Shown here piece by piece: positions 1-9,111 of a DNA stretch of 64,000 bases. Below the pieces are notes generated by a model that saw only the letters and a program-made list of their open reading frames with translations, had not been told where the DNA came from and searched no databases. The DNA is taken from positions 124,001-188,000 of the forward strand of contig NZ_JAJKLK010000026.1 in NCBI RefSeq assembly GCF_020982545.1, read 5' to 3'. Source of the stretch: Streptomyces sp. MNU76. GTDB taxonomy: Bacteria > Actinomycetota > Actinomycetes > Streptomycetales > Streptomycetaceae. Position 1 is the stretch's first letter. Each line of letters starts with the position of its first letter. The position numbers and the translations under genes were made by a program.

Positions 1-83
1 GCGGAGGCGGTCAGCGCGAGCGCGACGGCGACGGCACCGAGATGCCGGCTTCTGCGACTACGGGGGGCGGGGGAGAGGGGCAT
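1..83 (-). CDS. 5' end of a secreted or membrane protein (partial)
   Basis: Only the first 27 codons lie in the window. On the minus strand an ATG at 83 follows a strong ribosome-binding site (AGGAGG, about 6 nt upstream). The peptide begins with a basic stretch (RSRRSR) followed by a hydrophobic run (AVAVALALTAS), which is the pattern of a signal peptide or first membrane helix. The gene is divergent from the TetR regulator at 247, with a TetR-like inverted repeat between them, so it is the obvious candidate target of that regulator. The product cannot be named from this fragment. Confidence 0.6.
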   Translation of the reverse strand, partial: MPLSPAPRSRRSRHLGAVAVALALTAS

Positions 84-135
84 GTCGGATCCTCCTGCGC
101 GGGCGGAGTCTGAACAGGGCAGTTTTCAGAGCAGA

Positions 136-151
136 CTTACTGGAAAGTAAG
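136..151. promoter_or_regulatory. probable TetR operator
   Basis: A perfect inverted repeat, CTTACT-GGAA-AGTAAG, sits in the 163-nt gap between the divergent secreted-protein gene and the TetR gene. Its size and position fit a TetR-family homodimer site that would control both promoters. The assignment rests on palindrome and location only. Confidence 0.55.
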
Positions 152-246
152 GAACGGGCCCGCTTCGCCACAAGACCAGGGACACGACAAAATCGAGCGA
201 CGGCGGCATCGGCCGTCGTACGGTGAGTCCGTCGGAAGGGAGAAAC

Positions 247-996
247 GTGTCGGGCAGGCTCAAACAGCCCACCGGCCGTTACGGGGGCAGATCCGCGGCG
301 GAGCGCCGGGCCGAGCGCCGGGACCGCTTCCTCGACGCCGGGTTGCAGCTCTTCGGCGACAGCCCCGGCTTCCGGGGGACCACGATCGCGGCGCTGAGCG
401 AGGCCGCCGGGTTGTCGACCCGCCAGTTCTACGAGGAGTTCCACTCCCTGGAGGACGTGCTCGCCGCCCTCCACCTGCGGGTCAACGACTGGGCCGAGGA
501 GGCCGCGTTCACCGGGCTCGCCACGGCCCAGGGGCGGCCGATCGCCGAGCGGGCCACCGCGGCGTTCCACGCCTACGCCGCCAATGTCACCGGCGACCCG
601 CGCCGGCTGCGCATCACCTTCACCGAGATCGTCGGCGTCAGCCCCCGGATGGAGCGCCAGCGCCTCGAACGCCGCGCCCGCTGGATCGACTTCATCTGCG
701 CCGAGGCCGACGCCGCGGCGGAACGCGGCGAAGCCGTCCACCGCGACTACCGCATCGCCGCCACCGCCTTCATCGGCAGCGTCAACGGCCTCCTCCACGA
801 CTGGCAGGCCGGCTGGGTCGACGCCCCCTCGACGAGGTCGTCGACGAACTGGTCGGCCTGCTGCTGGGAATACTCCGCCCGCCGGGTTGGCGACCGGAGC
901 AGGGCGCAGGGGTGGAGCGGTAGGGGGCGGCAGGGTGGTTCTGCGGGTGTGGGTGTGGGTGCGTGGGGCTTCCCGCGCAGTTCCCCGCGCCCCTGA
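247..996 (+). CDS. TetR family transcriptional regulator (C-terminus frameshifted)
   Basis: The protein has an N-terminal TetR helix-turn-helix at about residues 45-65 (TTIAALSEAAGLSTRQFYEEF region) and an all-helical ligand domain. The GTG at 247 is preferred over the GTG at 223 because GGAAGGGAG lies about 7 nt upstream of it. After residue ~193 the reading frame turns into low-complexity sequence and runs into an intergenic repeat, ending at 996. If one C is restored to the C5 run at 824-828, the tail becomes LDEVVDELVGLLLGIL and ends at a TAG at 921-923, a normal TetR C-terminus of about 225 aa. I therefore think the true end is 923 and that one base is missing. It probably represses the divergent secreted gene. 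Confidence 0.85.
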   Translation: MSGRLKQPTGRYGGRSAAERRAERRDRFLDAGLQLFGDSPGFRGTTIAALSEAAGLSTRQFYEEFHSLEDVLAALHLRVNDWAEEAAFTGLATAQGRPIAERATAAFHAYAANVTGDPRRLRITFTEIVGVSPRMERQRLERRARWIDFICAEADAAAERGEAVHRDYRIAATAFIGSVNGLLHDWQAGWVDAPSTRSSTNWSACCWEYSARRVGDRSRAQGWSGRGRQGGSAGVGVGAWGFPRSSPRP

Positions 997-1055
997 AGCA
1001 GGGGCTGCGCCCCGTGCTTTCAGGCCCGCAGAGCCGTCGTCTTTCAGGCCCGCAG
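964..1055 (+). repeat. Streptomyces intergenic palindromic repeat
   Basis: The stretch contains GCGCAGTTCCCCGCGCCCCT followed by GAAGCAGGGGCTGCGCCCC and a CTTTCAGG arm, which can fold as nested hairpins. Nearly the same words recur at 61781-61900, with shorter relatives at 26945-27005 and 50566-50612. It lies just downstream of the corrected TetR stop and may act as a transcription terminator. Confidence 0.7.
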
Positions 1056-1068
1056 GCGTCCTCGCACC

Positions 1069-2313
1069 TCAACCGGCCAGACGGTTCACCGCGGTCAGGA
1101 CCGGGGCCACTCCGTCCTCCGTGCGCAGTTCGGCGGCCAGGGTCCGGGCGCGGTGGGCGTACGACGGGTCGCCGGTCGCCCGGCGCAGGGCGACCGTCAG
1201 GGCGGTGGCGGTGAAGCCCCGCAGGGGGACGGCCCCCGGCGACACCCCGAGGGCGACCAATCGGGCCGCCCAGAAACCCTCGTCGAACTGCACCGGCACC
1301 GGTACGGCCGGGACCCCGGCGCGCAGGCCGGCCCCCGTCGTGCCCGCGCCCGCGTGGTGCACGACGGCCGCCGTCCTCGGGAAGAGCAGCGAGTGCGGCA
1401 CCTCGCCCACGGTGAACATGTCGTCGCCCTCGCCCCGCAGTTCGCCCCAGCCCCGCTGGATCACCCCGCGCAGCCCGGCCGCCCGCAGGGCCCGTACGAC
1501 CTCGCCGCTCATCCGCTCGGGATCGGGCACGGTGGCGCTGCCCAGGCCCACGAAGACCGGCGGCGGACCGGCGTCGAGGAAGTCAAGCAGCGGGGCGGGC
1601 AGCCGGTCCTCGCGGTCGTGGGGCCACCAGTAGCCGGTGACGTCCAGCCCGGCCCGCCAGTCCCCGGGGCGTGGCACCACCCGGGGACTGAAGCCGTGGA
1701 ACACCGGCCGGTCCGGCCGTTCCCGGGCGCGCCGCGCCGCAGTCGGGCCGGTGGGCGCGAGTCCGTACTCGGCGCGCAGCCTGCGCACCTCCTCCTTGAA
1801 GATCCACTCGACGGCCGCGTTCACCGCGTGCCCCGCCGCCCGGTTGCCGAGCGGACCCCAGGAACGCACCCCGGTCATCGGGGGCGCGAAGTCCCTTGTC
1901 GGCGCCAGGGGTTGGAGGTTGACGCCCAGGCTCGGGATCGACAGGCCCTGGGCGATGGTGTGGCCAAGGGGCGCGAGGGTGCCCGCCAGCAGCAGGGCGT
2001 CACTGGTGCGGGCGGCGGCCACCAGATCGCCAGCCATCCGCCCGACCAGACTCCGGGCCATCTCCACCGCCCGGTACAGCTTCCCGGCGCCCGTGGAACT
2101 GCGGTGCAGGCCCTGCCCGCGCTCCGACTCCAGTTCTGCCCGCGGATCCACGGGCAGAGCGTGGAAGGCGACGCCCGAGCCCGCCACCAGCGGTTCGAAC
2201 CGGGTGTGGGTCACCAGTGTGACCTCGTGCCCCGCCCGCACCAGCCCGTGTCCGAGCCCGGTGTACGGCGCCACGTCACCCCGGGAACCCGCCGTCATGA
2301 TCGCTACACGCAC
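1069..2313 (-). CDS. GT1-family glycosyltransferase (MGT/UGT type)
   Basis: 414 aa, GTG start at 2313. The N-terminus (VAIMTAGSRGDVAPYTGLG) is the acceptor-binding Rossmann half of GT-B enzymes that glycosylate macrolides, sterols and aromatic aglycones. The C-terminal half carries the nucleotide-sugar signature with HHAGAGTT at about residue 315 and PVQFDEGFWA about 20 residues later. The protein should transfer a sugar from a nucleotide donor to a small-molecule acceptor in the cytoplasm. It stands alone, convergent with the TetR gene, so the acceptor cannot be inferred; antibiotic detoxification and natural-product tailoring are both possible. Confidence 0.85.
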   Translation of the reverse strand: MRVAIMTAGSRGDVAPYTGLGHGLVRAGHEVTLVTHTRFEPLVAGSGVAFHALPVDPRAELESERGQGLHRSSTGAGKLYRAVEMARSLVGRMAGDLVAAARTSDALLLAGTLAPLGHTIAQGLSIPSLGVNLQPLAPTRDFAPPMTGVRSWGPLGNRAAGHAVNAAVEWIFKEEVRRLRAEYGLAPTGPTAARRARERPDRPVFHGFSPRVVPRPGDWRAGLDVTGYWWPHDREDRLPAPLLDFLDAGPPPVFVGLGSATVPDPERMSGEVVRALRAAGLRGVIQRGWGELRGEGDDMFTVGEVPHSLLFPRTAAVVHHAGAGTTGAGLRAGVPAVPVPVQFDEGFWAARLVALGVSPGAVPLRGFTATALTVALRRATGDPSYAHRARTLAAELRTEDGVAPVLTAVNRLAG

Positions 2314-2442
2314 GCCCGCCAGTATGGCGGCGCGACCACACCGAGTCAGGGGGAGCGCACCGGGATGACCCGAAAGAGCCCCCGCGTCCGGCCAGTTCGC
2401 CGGCGGACGACCCGCTCGTCCCCGGTGTCCCGGCTATTGCGG

Positions 2443-2808
2443 CTACTCGTCCCAGGCCTGGATCATCGTGTGGTCGACGATCTTCCCGTCCTTCAGCGAG
2501 ATCATCGAACTCGCCAGGACCCGCACCCCGTCGGGGTACTCGCAGGACTCGGTGAACGCGACCTGGTCGCCCTGGACCAGGCACTGCTCGACCTTGTGCG
2601 TCATCTCCCGGCTGCACACGTCGTCGAGCATCGCGCCGATCTCGGACCGGCCGTGCAGGACCTTGGGGTGGCTGGGCTGGGTGTTGCGGTCCACGACGCG
2701 CAGCTCGGCGTCTTCCGCGTAGAGCGACGTCAGAGTCGCCGCGTTCGCTTCCTCCGTGCCCCTGCGCAGCGCTTCGACGTCGAAGGCGGGGCTGGTCGAG
2801 GTGCCCAT
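2443..2808 (-). CDS. SnoaL-like / NTF2-fold protein
   Basis: 121 aa. The ATG at 2808 is chosen because GAAGGAGG lies about 6 nt upstream; a longer upstream reading adds 11 non-conserved residues. The sequence reads as a SnoaL-like NTF2 domain: EEANAATLTSLYAEDAELRV near the N-terminus, then HGRSEIGAMLDD, and a closing strand SMISLKDGKIVDHTMIQAWDE-type ending. Family members are small cone-shaped enzymes or ligand-binding proteins; no catalytic assignment is possible here. It is transcribed towards the glycosyltransferase with a 129-nt gap. Confidence 0.75.
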   Translation of the reverse strand: MGTSTSPAFDVEALRRGTEEANAATLTSLYAEDAELRVVDRNTQPSHPKVLHGRSEIGAMLDDVCSREMTHKVEQCLVQGDQVAFTESCEYPDGVRVLASSMISLKDGKIVDHTMIQAWDE

Positions 2809-3019
2809 GGATGACCTCCTTCGAAGGCCGTGGCCCGGCATAGGTCAGCGGGCCGCGAACGGCCTCTCCCCACGAGGCTCCTCCGCCCGGCGCGACACGG
2901 CAAGCGCAGGCGCGAGCGCGGGCGCGCGCCGCACGGTGGGGCCCACGCCGCACGTCCCGGGATGCGCCTCACGGGTGAGCGGCCGTGACCGTCGAGGGCC
3001 GGGGGCCGTTGCTGAGGGC

Positions 3020-3316
3020 ATGATCTCAACTCGACGTATCGTCGCCGCCGTGGGTCTCGCCGTCGGTGTCACCGGCCTGGCCGCCCCGATGGCGAACGCG
3101 GACGCCGTCGCGGAAGCGACCCAGCTCAACCCGATGACCACGCTGGACTCGCTCGCCGTCAGCGACCTGCCCGAGGAGCACCGGGCGGCCCTGCCCCGCC
3201 CCTCGCAGCAGCTGAAAAGCCTCAACCAGGTGCACGAGCTGAACCGGCTGAACGAACTGCACCAGGTCACCGACCTGGCCGCGCCCGCCCTCGGCCTGCT
3301 GGGCGCCATCGAGTAG
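3020..3316 (+). CDS. small secreted protein of unknown function
   Basis: 98 aa, beginning MISTRRIVAAVGLAVGV. A signal peptide is clear (positive RR, hydrophobic core, cleavage near ANA-DA at about residue 29). The mature part is acidic and ends in a leucine-rich amphipathic stretch (LNQVHELNRLNELHQVTDL), probably one helix. I know no catalytic family for it. The gene is followed immediately by a strong terminator, so it is monocistronic. The ATG at 3020 is preferred to longer upstream readings because the signal peptide starts there. Confidence 0.75.
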   Translation: MISTRRIVAAVGLAVGVTGLAAPMANADAVAEATQLNPMTTLDSLAVSDLPEEHRAALPRPSQQLKSLNQVHELNRLNELHQVTDLAAPALGLLGAIE

Positions 3317-3340
3317 CGGAGCCGGTCGTGCACGGACCGT

Positions 3341-3371
3341 GAGCCCCACCGCGGACCTTGTGGTGGGGCTC
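3341..3371 (+). terminator. rho-independent-type hairpin
   Basis: GAGCCCCACC and GGTGGGGCTC form a perfect 10-bp stem with an 11-nt loop, 24 nt after the stop of the small secreted protein. There is no U-tract, as is usual in Streptomyces. Confidence 0.75.
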
Positions 3372-3500
3372 TTGACATGCCCGGGGACCGGGCAGAGGAT
3401 CACGGAACAGTAACGTAATTGAATTTCGCACTACGAACGCTCCCGACCGATCATGCTCGATCACGTACCGTCGTCGATACGTACCCCCGAGGAAGCCGCA

Positions 3501-4961
3501 ATGGCCATCACCCGTGACCTTCTGATCGGCGGCAAGGACGTGCCCGCCACGTCCGGCCGCACCGCCGATGACCTCGACCCGTACACGGGGGAGGTGTACG
3601 CGACGGTCGCGGCGGCCGGGCCGGAGGACGTCCGGCGGGCCGTGGACGCCGCAGACGCCGCCTTCGAGGAGTGGGCCGCGCTCACCCCCTTCGCGCGACG
3701 GGCGATCTTCTTCAAGGCGGCGGATCTGCTGGAGGGCCGGGGCGAGCAGGTCGCCGAGATCATGGCCCGGGAGGCGGGCGGCACCCGGCCGTGGGCGTTC
3801 TTCAACGTGGCGCTGGCGGCGAACATCCTGCGGGAGGCGGCGGCCGCGATCACCGCGCCGCGCGGCGAGGTCCTCAGCAGCCAGAAGGAGGGCGCGCTCG
3901 GTCTCGCGGTGCGTGAACCGCTGGGCGTGGTGGCGGCGTTCGCGCCGTGGAACGCGCCCGTCATCCTCGGTGTACGGGCCGTCGCGGCGCCGCTGGCCGC
4001 CGGGAACACGGTCGTCGTCAAGCCCAGCGAGGACGCGCCGATCGCCTGCGGCCTGCTGGTCGCGGACGTGTTCCGCGAGGCGGGCCTCCCCGACGGCGTG
4101 CTCAACGTCGTCACCAACGCCCCCGAGGACGCCGCGGAGATCGCCGAGGCGCTGATCTCCGACGAGCGGGTACGCGCGGTGAACTTCACCGGCTCCACCG
4201 GCGTCGGCCGTATCATCGGCGAGCACGCGGCCCGTCATCTCAAGCCCGCCGTGCTGGAGTTGGGCGGCAAGAACTCCGTGATCGTGCTCGACGACGCCGA
4301 TGTGGACTACGCGGTCGACGCCGTCACCTTCAGCGTCTTCATGAACGCCGGGCAGATCTGCATGTCCGGCGACCGCATCCTCGTCCATGAGTCGCTGGCC
4401 GAGGAGTTCGCGCAGAAGTTCACCGCCAAGGTCGCCGGTCTCCGGGCCGGGGACCCGAACCACCCTCACACGGTGGTCGGCCCGCTGGTCAGCGCCTCCG
4501 CCGCACAGCGGATCGCCGCCCTGGTCAAGGACGCCGTCGCCAAGGGCGCCACGGTGCTCACCGGGGGCGGGCAGCCCGAGGGTGCGGTGCACCCGGCGAC
4601 CGTGCTCACCGACGTCCCCGAGGACGCCGACCTCTACTACCAGGAGTCCTTCGGCCCGCTCTGCGTCGTGCGGTCGTTCGCCGACGACGCGGACGCCGTG
4701 GCGGTCGCCAACGACACCGACAACGGTCTGAGCTGCGGCATCATCACCGAGAACGCCACCCACGGACTGGCCGTCGCGCGCCGGATCCGTACCGGCATCG
4801 TGCACGTGAACGACCAGTCGGTGGCGGACGAGCCGATGGCCCCCTTCGGCGGGATCAAGGCCTCCGGCTACGGCCGCTTCGGCGGCCGCTGGGGCATCGA
4901 GGCGTTCTCCAACACCCGCTGGGTGACCATCGCCGGCCAGCAGTCGCACTTCCCCTTCTGA
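3501..4961 (+). CDS. NAD(P)-dependent aldehyde dehydrogenase (benzaldehyde/vanillin type)
   Basis: 486 aa using the ATG at 3501, which has a GAGGAA site; the upstream in-frame start at 3453 lacks one. The cofactor glycines are in FTGSTGVGR (about residue 230), the general-base glutamate in LELGGKNS (about 252) and the catalytic cysteine in NAGQICMS (about 286). The closing FGGIKASGYGRFGG motif is typical. Overall it resembles the salicylaldehyde/benzaldehyde/vanillin dehydrogenase branch that oxidises aromatic aldehydes to acids, but the substrate is inferred. It is a single gene, convergent with the ABC transporter. Confidence 0.85.
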   Translation: MAITRDLLIGGKDVPATSGRTADDLDPYTGEVYATVAAAGPEDVRRAVDAADAAFEEWAALTPFARRAIFFKAADLLEGRGEQVAEIMAREAGGTRPWAFFNVALAANILREAAAAITAPRGEVLSSQKEGALGLAVREPLGVVAAFAPWNAPVILGVRAVAAPLAAGNTVVVKPSEDAPIACGLLVADVFREAGLPDGVLNVVTNAPEDAAEIAEALISDERVRAVNFTGSTGVGRIIGEHAARHLKPAVLELGGKNSVIVLDDADVDYAVDAVTFSVFMNAGQICMSGDRILVHESLAEEFAQKFTAKVAGLRAGDPNHPHTVVGPLVSASAAQRIAALVKDAVAKGATVLTGGGQPEGAVHPATVLTDVPEDADLYYQESFGPLCVVRSFADDADAVAVANDTDNGLSCGIITENATHGLAVARRIRTGIVHVNDQSVADEPMAPFGGIKASGYGRFGGRWGIEAFSNTRWVTIAGQQSHFPF

Positions 4962-4986
4962 CGCCCCGGGGCCGGCGAGGCCGCGG

Positions 4987-6747
4987 CTAACCGGCCGTCG
5001 CGAGGAACTGCGTGGCCGCCAGCTCCGCGTACAGCGGGTCGGCGGCCACGAGTTCACGGTGGGTGCCGACCGCGCGGACCCGGCCCGCGTCCATGACCAC
5101 GATGCGGTCGGCCATCGTCACCGTGGACAGCCGGTGGGCCACCACCAGCACCGTCGTCGTGCGGGCCACGTCGGCGACCGTGTCCCGCAGCGCCGCCTCG
5201 TTCACCGCGTCCAACTGGCTCGTCGCCTCGTCGAGCAGCAGCAGCCGGGGGCGGCGCAGCAGGGCCCGCGCGATGGCGACCCGCTGACGCTCACCGCCGG
5301 AGAGCTTGGTGCCCCGGTGCCCGACCAGGGTCTCCAGGCCCTGCGGGAGCCGGGCGACCAGCCCGTCCAGCCGGGTCGTCTTCAGCACCCGGCCGACATC
5401 GCCCTCGTCGGCCAGCGGGTTGCCCAGGAGCAGGTTGTCCCGCAACGTCCCCGACAGCACCGGCGCGTCCTGTTCGACGTACCCGATCGCGGACCGCAGC
5501 CGGGACAGGTCCCACTCGGCGACGTCGCGGCCGTCGACCGTGATGACGCCCGCCTCGGGGTCGTAGAACCGCTCGATCAGCGAGAAGACCGTCGTCTTGC
5601 CCGCGCCCGACGGGCCGACGAACGCCGTCATGCCCCGCGCGGGGACCTCGAAGGTCACCCCGTGGTGGACGTACGGCAGGTCGTCGGCGTACCGGAAACG
5701 GACCTCGTCGAAGGCGAGCGCGGCCGGCTCAGCGTCCGGGGACGGCAGCGGAGCCGCCTCGCCGGCCGGTTCGGCGGGCAGCCGCAGCGCCTCCTGGATG
5801 CGGGCGAGCGCGGCGGCACCGGTCTGGTACTGCGTGATCGCGCCCACGACCTGCTGGATCGGCGACATCAGATAGAAGACGTACAGCAGGAACGCCACCA
5901 GCGTGCCCACGTCGATCGCGCCGGTCGCGACCCGCGCGCCGCCCACCGCCAGCACGGTGATGAAGGCGATCTGCATGGCGAGCCCGGCCGTGTTCCCGGC
6001 GGCCGCCGACCACTTGGCGGCCCGGACGCTCTGCCGCCACGACTCCTCGGCCGCCGCGTGGATCGTCTCCTCCTCGCGGTGCTCGGCACCGGACGCCTTC
6101 ACCGTGCGCAGCGCGCCGAGGATCCGCTCCAGCGAGGCGCCCATCGCGCCGACCGCGTCCTGCGCGGCCCTGCTCGCCCGGTTGATGCGCGGCACGATCA
6201 CCCCGAACACCACGCCCGCGCCCACGATCACGCTCAGCGTCACGACCAGGAGCACCGGGTCCACCAGACCCATCAGCACCACCGTCGCCACCAGGGTGAG
6301 TCCGCCGGTGCCGAGGCCCACCAGGGTGTCGGTGGTCACCTCGCGCAGCAGAGTGGTGTCGGAGGTGATCCGCGCCATCAGATCGCCCGGCTCGCTGCGG
6401 TCCACCGCGGTGATCCGCAGTCGCAGCAGATACGACGACAGGGCGCGCCGCGCGCCGAGCACCACCGACTCGGCGGTGCGCCGCAGCACGTACGAACCCA
6501 CCGCGCCCACGGCCGCGTTGGTGACGACCAGCACGGACATGAGGACCAGCGCCCAGGTGATCGTCCGGTCGTGCGACAGGTCGTCGATCAGCTCCCGGGC
6601 CACCAGCGGCAGGGCGAGGCCGGTGGCTCCGGTGACGAGCGACAGCACCGCGCCCAGCAGCAGGGTCCAGCGATGGGGCCGTACATAGCCGAGCAGCAGC
6701 CGCCAGGTGGGTGGCTGCCGCTCGGCGGTGGTCTCAGGGGTGCTCAC
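4987..6747 (-). CDS. ABC transporter, fused permease and ATPase (half exporter)
   Basis: 586 aa, GTG start at 6747 with GAGGAG upstream. Residues 1-310 form a six-helix ABC-exporter membrane domain; the ATPase follows with Walker A GPSGAGKTT near 377, signature LSGGERQR near 479, Walker B LLLLDEATS near 502 and the H-loop AHRLST. All catalytic residues are present. It is a homodimeric multidrug/lipid-type exporter; the substrate is unknown. No partner half-transporter adjoins it. Confidence 0.9.
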   Translation of the reverse strand: MSTPETTAERQPPTWRLLLGYVRPHRWTLLLGAVLSLVTGATGLALPLVARELIDDLSHDRTITWALVLMSVLVVTNAAVGAVGSYVLRRTAESVVLGARRALSSYLLRLRITAVDRSEPGDLMARITSDTTLLREVTTDTLVGLGTGGLTLVATVVLMGLVDPVLLVVTLSVIVGAGVVFGVIVPRINRASRAAQDAVGAMGASLERILGALRTVKASGAEHREEETIHAAAEESWRQSVRAAKWSAAAGNTAGLAMQIAFITVLAVGGARVATGAIDVGTLVAFLLYVFYLMSPIQQVVGAITQYQTGAAALARIQEALRLPAEPAGEAAPLPSPDAEPAALAFDEVRFRYADDLPYVHHGVTFEVPARGMTAFVGPSGAGKTTVFSLIERFYDPEAGVITVDGRDVAEWDLSRLRSAIGYVEQDAPVLSGTLRDNLLLGNPLADEGDVGRVLKTTRLDGLVARLPQGLETLVGHRGTKLSGGERQRVAIARALLRRPRLLLLDEATSQLDAVNEAALRDTVADVARTTTVLVVAHRLSTVTMADRIVVMDAGRVRAVGTHRELVAADPLYAELAATQFLATAG

Positions 6748-6835
6748 GAGGCTCCTCGGCAGGTCGGTCGGGGAGTGGGGACCGGGGCGCGGAGCTTCAG
6801 CCTACGTCGGGCGTGAGGAGCACCGGGAACGACTT

Positions 6836-7300
6836 TCAACCGCCCAGCAGCAGCTCCCGGTCCCGGGTGACGGTGAGCACGGCCGACGGGGTGGTGGTGC
6901 CGACGTCGTCGGTCGGGCATTCCTCGGTCGTGCGGGCCGGCACCTCGCCCGGATCCAGTTCGAGGTACGTCCGCACACCGTCCCGGCGCAGCACGTCGAG
7001 CGCGTCCGAGAACCGCACGGGATCACGCAACTCCCGTACCCGGAAGTCCGGTTCGGTGGCATCGGCCTCGACCGGCCCCGCGGTGACGCGGAGAGCAGCG
7101 GGTGTGCGGGGGACTGAGGTCCAGGCTCCGCAGGGTGGCCCGGTACTCGTCGAGGAGCAGATCGAGGTGGGCCGAGTGCACGGCCGGTCCCACGCGCAGC
7201 AGCCGGGTCCGACGGCCCCGGTCCGCCCAGTCGCCGTGCAGCGCCTCACCGCGTCCCGGTCACCGGTGCCGCTCGCACTCACCGAGACCGTCCCCGAGCG
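6836..7300 (-). pseudogene. remnant of a type I polyketide/fatty-acid acyltransferase domain
   Basis: Three consecutive minus-strand pieces, each in a different frame, match the C-terminal half of a malonyl-type acyltransferase domain. They read VSVSASGTGDRDAV, then GRRTRLLRVGPAVHSAHLD, then VRELRDPVRFSDALDVL and GVRTYLELDPGE. The middle piece has the histidine-containing HS motif region of these domains. At least two frame changes are needed (near 7245 and in the G5 run at 7108-7112). Nothing of the GHSxG nucleophile half, ketosynthase or carrier protein remains, so this is a decayed fragment. Confidence 0.7.
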
Positions 7301-7316
7301 GCGCGAGCGGGGCGGC

Positions 7317-7832
7317 GTGCTCGTGGGCTGCGGAGCCGTGGACGAGTCGAACCGGTACGCGACCACGCCCGGCTGGACCGTGCACGCCCCCGGACACCCC
7401 GACGAGGTGCGGCGCACCGTCACGGCCGCCCTCGCCCGCGGGGAGCGCGCGTACGTCCATGTCTCCGCGCGCTCCAACACCTCCACGTACGAGGCCACCG
7501 GCGGTTTCCGTCTGGTACGACCGGGTCTCGACGGCGTCGTGCTCGCCGTGGGCGCCGCCCTCGATCCCGTGCTGCGCGCCACCGCGGGACTGGACCTCGC
7601 CGTCCTCTACGCCACCACCATCCGCCCCTTCGACGAGATCGGCCTGCGCACGGCCGTCCTCGCCGCCGACCACGCCGATGTCGTCCTCGTCGAGCCCTGC
7701 CTGCCCGGCACGACGGCGAGCCGGGTCGCCCGGACCCTCGTCCACGTGCCCCACCGTCTGCCGGCCCTCCGCGACGCGGACGGCCTGGACGAGAACGGGA
7801 TCGCCAGGGCCGTGCGGGACATCATGCGCTGA
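7317..7832 (+). pseudogene. C-terminal remnant of a transketolase-like protein
   Basis: The plus frame ending at 7832 reads as the end of the pyrimidine-binding domain plus the C-terminal domain of a transketolase-like subunit. Recognisable words are GHPDEVRRTVTAALARGERAY, LAVGAALDPVLRATAGLDL, VLYATTIRPFD and DVVLVEP. The N-terminal part of the domain is missing and there is no convincing start codon. It abuts the acyltransferase remnant on the opposite strand at about 7300-7320, suggesting a deletion or rearrangement joined two unrelated truncated genes. Confidence 0.65.
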
Positions 7833-8022
7833 CGCGGCGGGCGCGTGCCACGCACGTGGGTGACCGCCGCGAGGCGAGGGAGGGCAGGGCGCCCCCCAGG
7901 TGTCGCGGGCAGCCTGTTTCGGCCACGGCTCCGGCCGCTCGGGAGGCCCTACCGGCTGGTCAGTCCGTAGGGTGACCGTGGGCGGGCGACCGCCCTCTCA
8001 CGGATCGACGGAAAGGTTCACC

Positions 8023-9111
8023 ATGGCGCAGGAAGTACGCGGCGTGATCGCACCCGGCAGGAACGAGCCGGTGCGGATCGAGACGATCGTGGTGCCCGAC
8101 CCGGGACCGGGGGAGGCCGTGGTGAAGGTTCAGGCGTGCGGGGTGTGCCACACGGACCTGCACTACAAGCAGGGGGGCATCAACGACGACTTCCCCTTCC
8201 TGCTCGGCCATGAGGCGGCCGGTGTGGTGGAGTCGGTGGGGGAGGGGGTCACGGATGTCGCGCCCGGTGATTTCGTCATCCTCAACTGGCGTGCGGTGTG
8301 CGGCAGTTGCCGGGCCTGTCGGCGTGGTCGCCCCTGGTACTGCTTCGCCACCCACAACGCGACGCAGAAGATGACCCTCGCCTCCACCGGTCAGGAGCTG
8401 GCGCCCGCCCTCGGGATCGGCGCCTTCGCGGAGAAGACGCTCGTCGCCGCGGGCCAGTGCACCAAGGTCGACCCGGCCGCCGCCCCCGCGGTGGCCGGAC
8501 TGCTGGGCTGCGGGGTGATGGCGGGCATCGGGGCCGCGATCAACACCGGGAACGTGGGGCGCGGGGACAGTGTCGCCGTCATCGGCTGCGGCGGCGTCGG
8601 CGACGCGGCCATCGCCGGGTCCCGGCTGGCGGGCGCCGAGAAGATCATCGCCGTCGACATCGACGACCGGAAGCTGAGCACCGCCAAGAGCATCGGCGCC
8701 ACCCACACGGTCAACTCCAAGAACACCGACCCCGTCGAGGCGATCCGTGAACTGACCGGAGGTTTCGGCGCCGACGTCGTCATCGAGGCGGTCGGCCGCC
8801 CCGAGACCTACAAGCAGGCCTTCTACGCCCGTGACCTGGCGGGCACGGTCGTCCTCGTCGGCGTGCCGACTCCGGAGATGAAGCTCGAACTGCCCCTCCT
8901 GGACGTCTTCGGCCGCGGCGGCGCCCTGAAGTCCTCCTGGTACGGCGACTGCCTGCCCGACCGCGACTTCCCCATGCTGATCAACCTCTACCTCCAGGGC
9001 CGCCTGGATCTGGAGGCGTTCGTCACGGAGACCATCGGGCTCGACGACGTGGAGAAGGCCTTCGAGCGGATGCACGGCGGCGACGTCCTGCGCTCGGTGG
9101 TGACGCTCTGA
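8023..9111 (+). CDS. mscR: S-(hydroxymethyl)mycothiol dehydrogenase
   Basis: 362 aa, zinc-dependent medium-chain alcohol dehydrogenase. The ATG at 8023 has GGAAAGG upstream. The catalytic zinc ligands lie in CGVCHTDLH (about residue 40) and GHEAAG (62); the structural zinc site is the cysteine cluster CGSCRACRRGRPWYC (92-106); the NAD-binding loop is GCGGVGDAAIAG (about 188). The overall sequence matches the mycothiol-dependent formaldehyde dehydrogenase of actinobacteria, which oxidises the formaldehyde-mycothiol adduct and also reduces S-nitrosomycothiol. It overlaps the next hydrolase gene by one base, so the two are translated together. Confidence 0.9.
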   Translation: MAQEVRGVIAPGRNEPVRIETIVVPDPGPGEAVVKVQACGVCHTDLHYKQGGINDDFPFLLGHEAAGVVESVGEGVTDVAPGDFVILNWRAVCGSCRACRRGRPWYCFATHNATQKMTLASTGQELAPALGIGAFAEKTLVAAGQCTKVDPAAAPAVAGLLGCGVMAGIGAAINTGNVGRGDSVAVIGCGGVGDAAIAGSRLAGAEKIIAVDIDDRKLSTAKSIGATHTVNSKNTDPVEAIRELTGGFGADVVIEAVGRPETYKQAFYARDLAGTVVLVGVPTPEMKLELPLLDVFGRGGALKSSWYGDCLPDRDFPMLINLYLQGRLDLEAFVTETIGLDDVEKAFERMHGGDVLRSVVTL

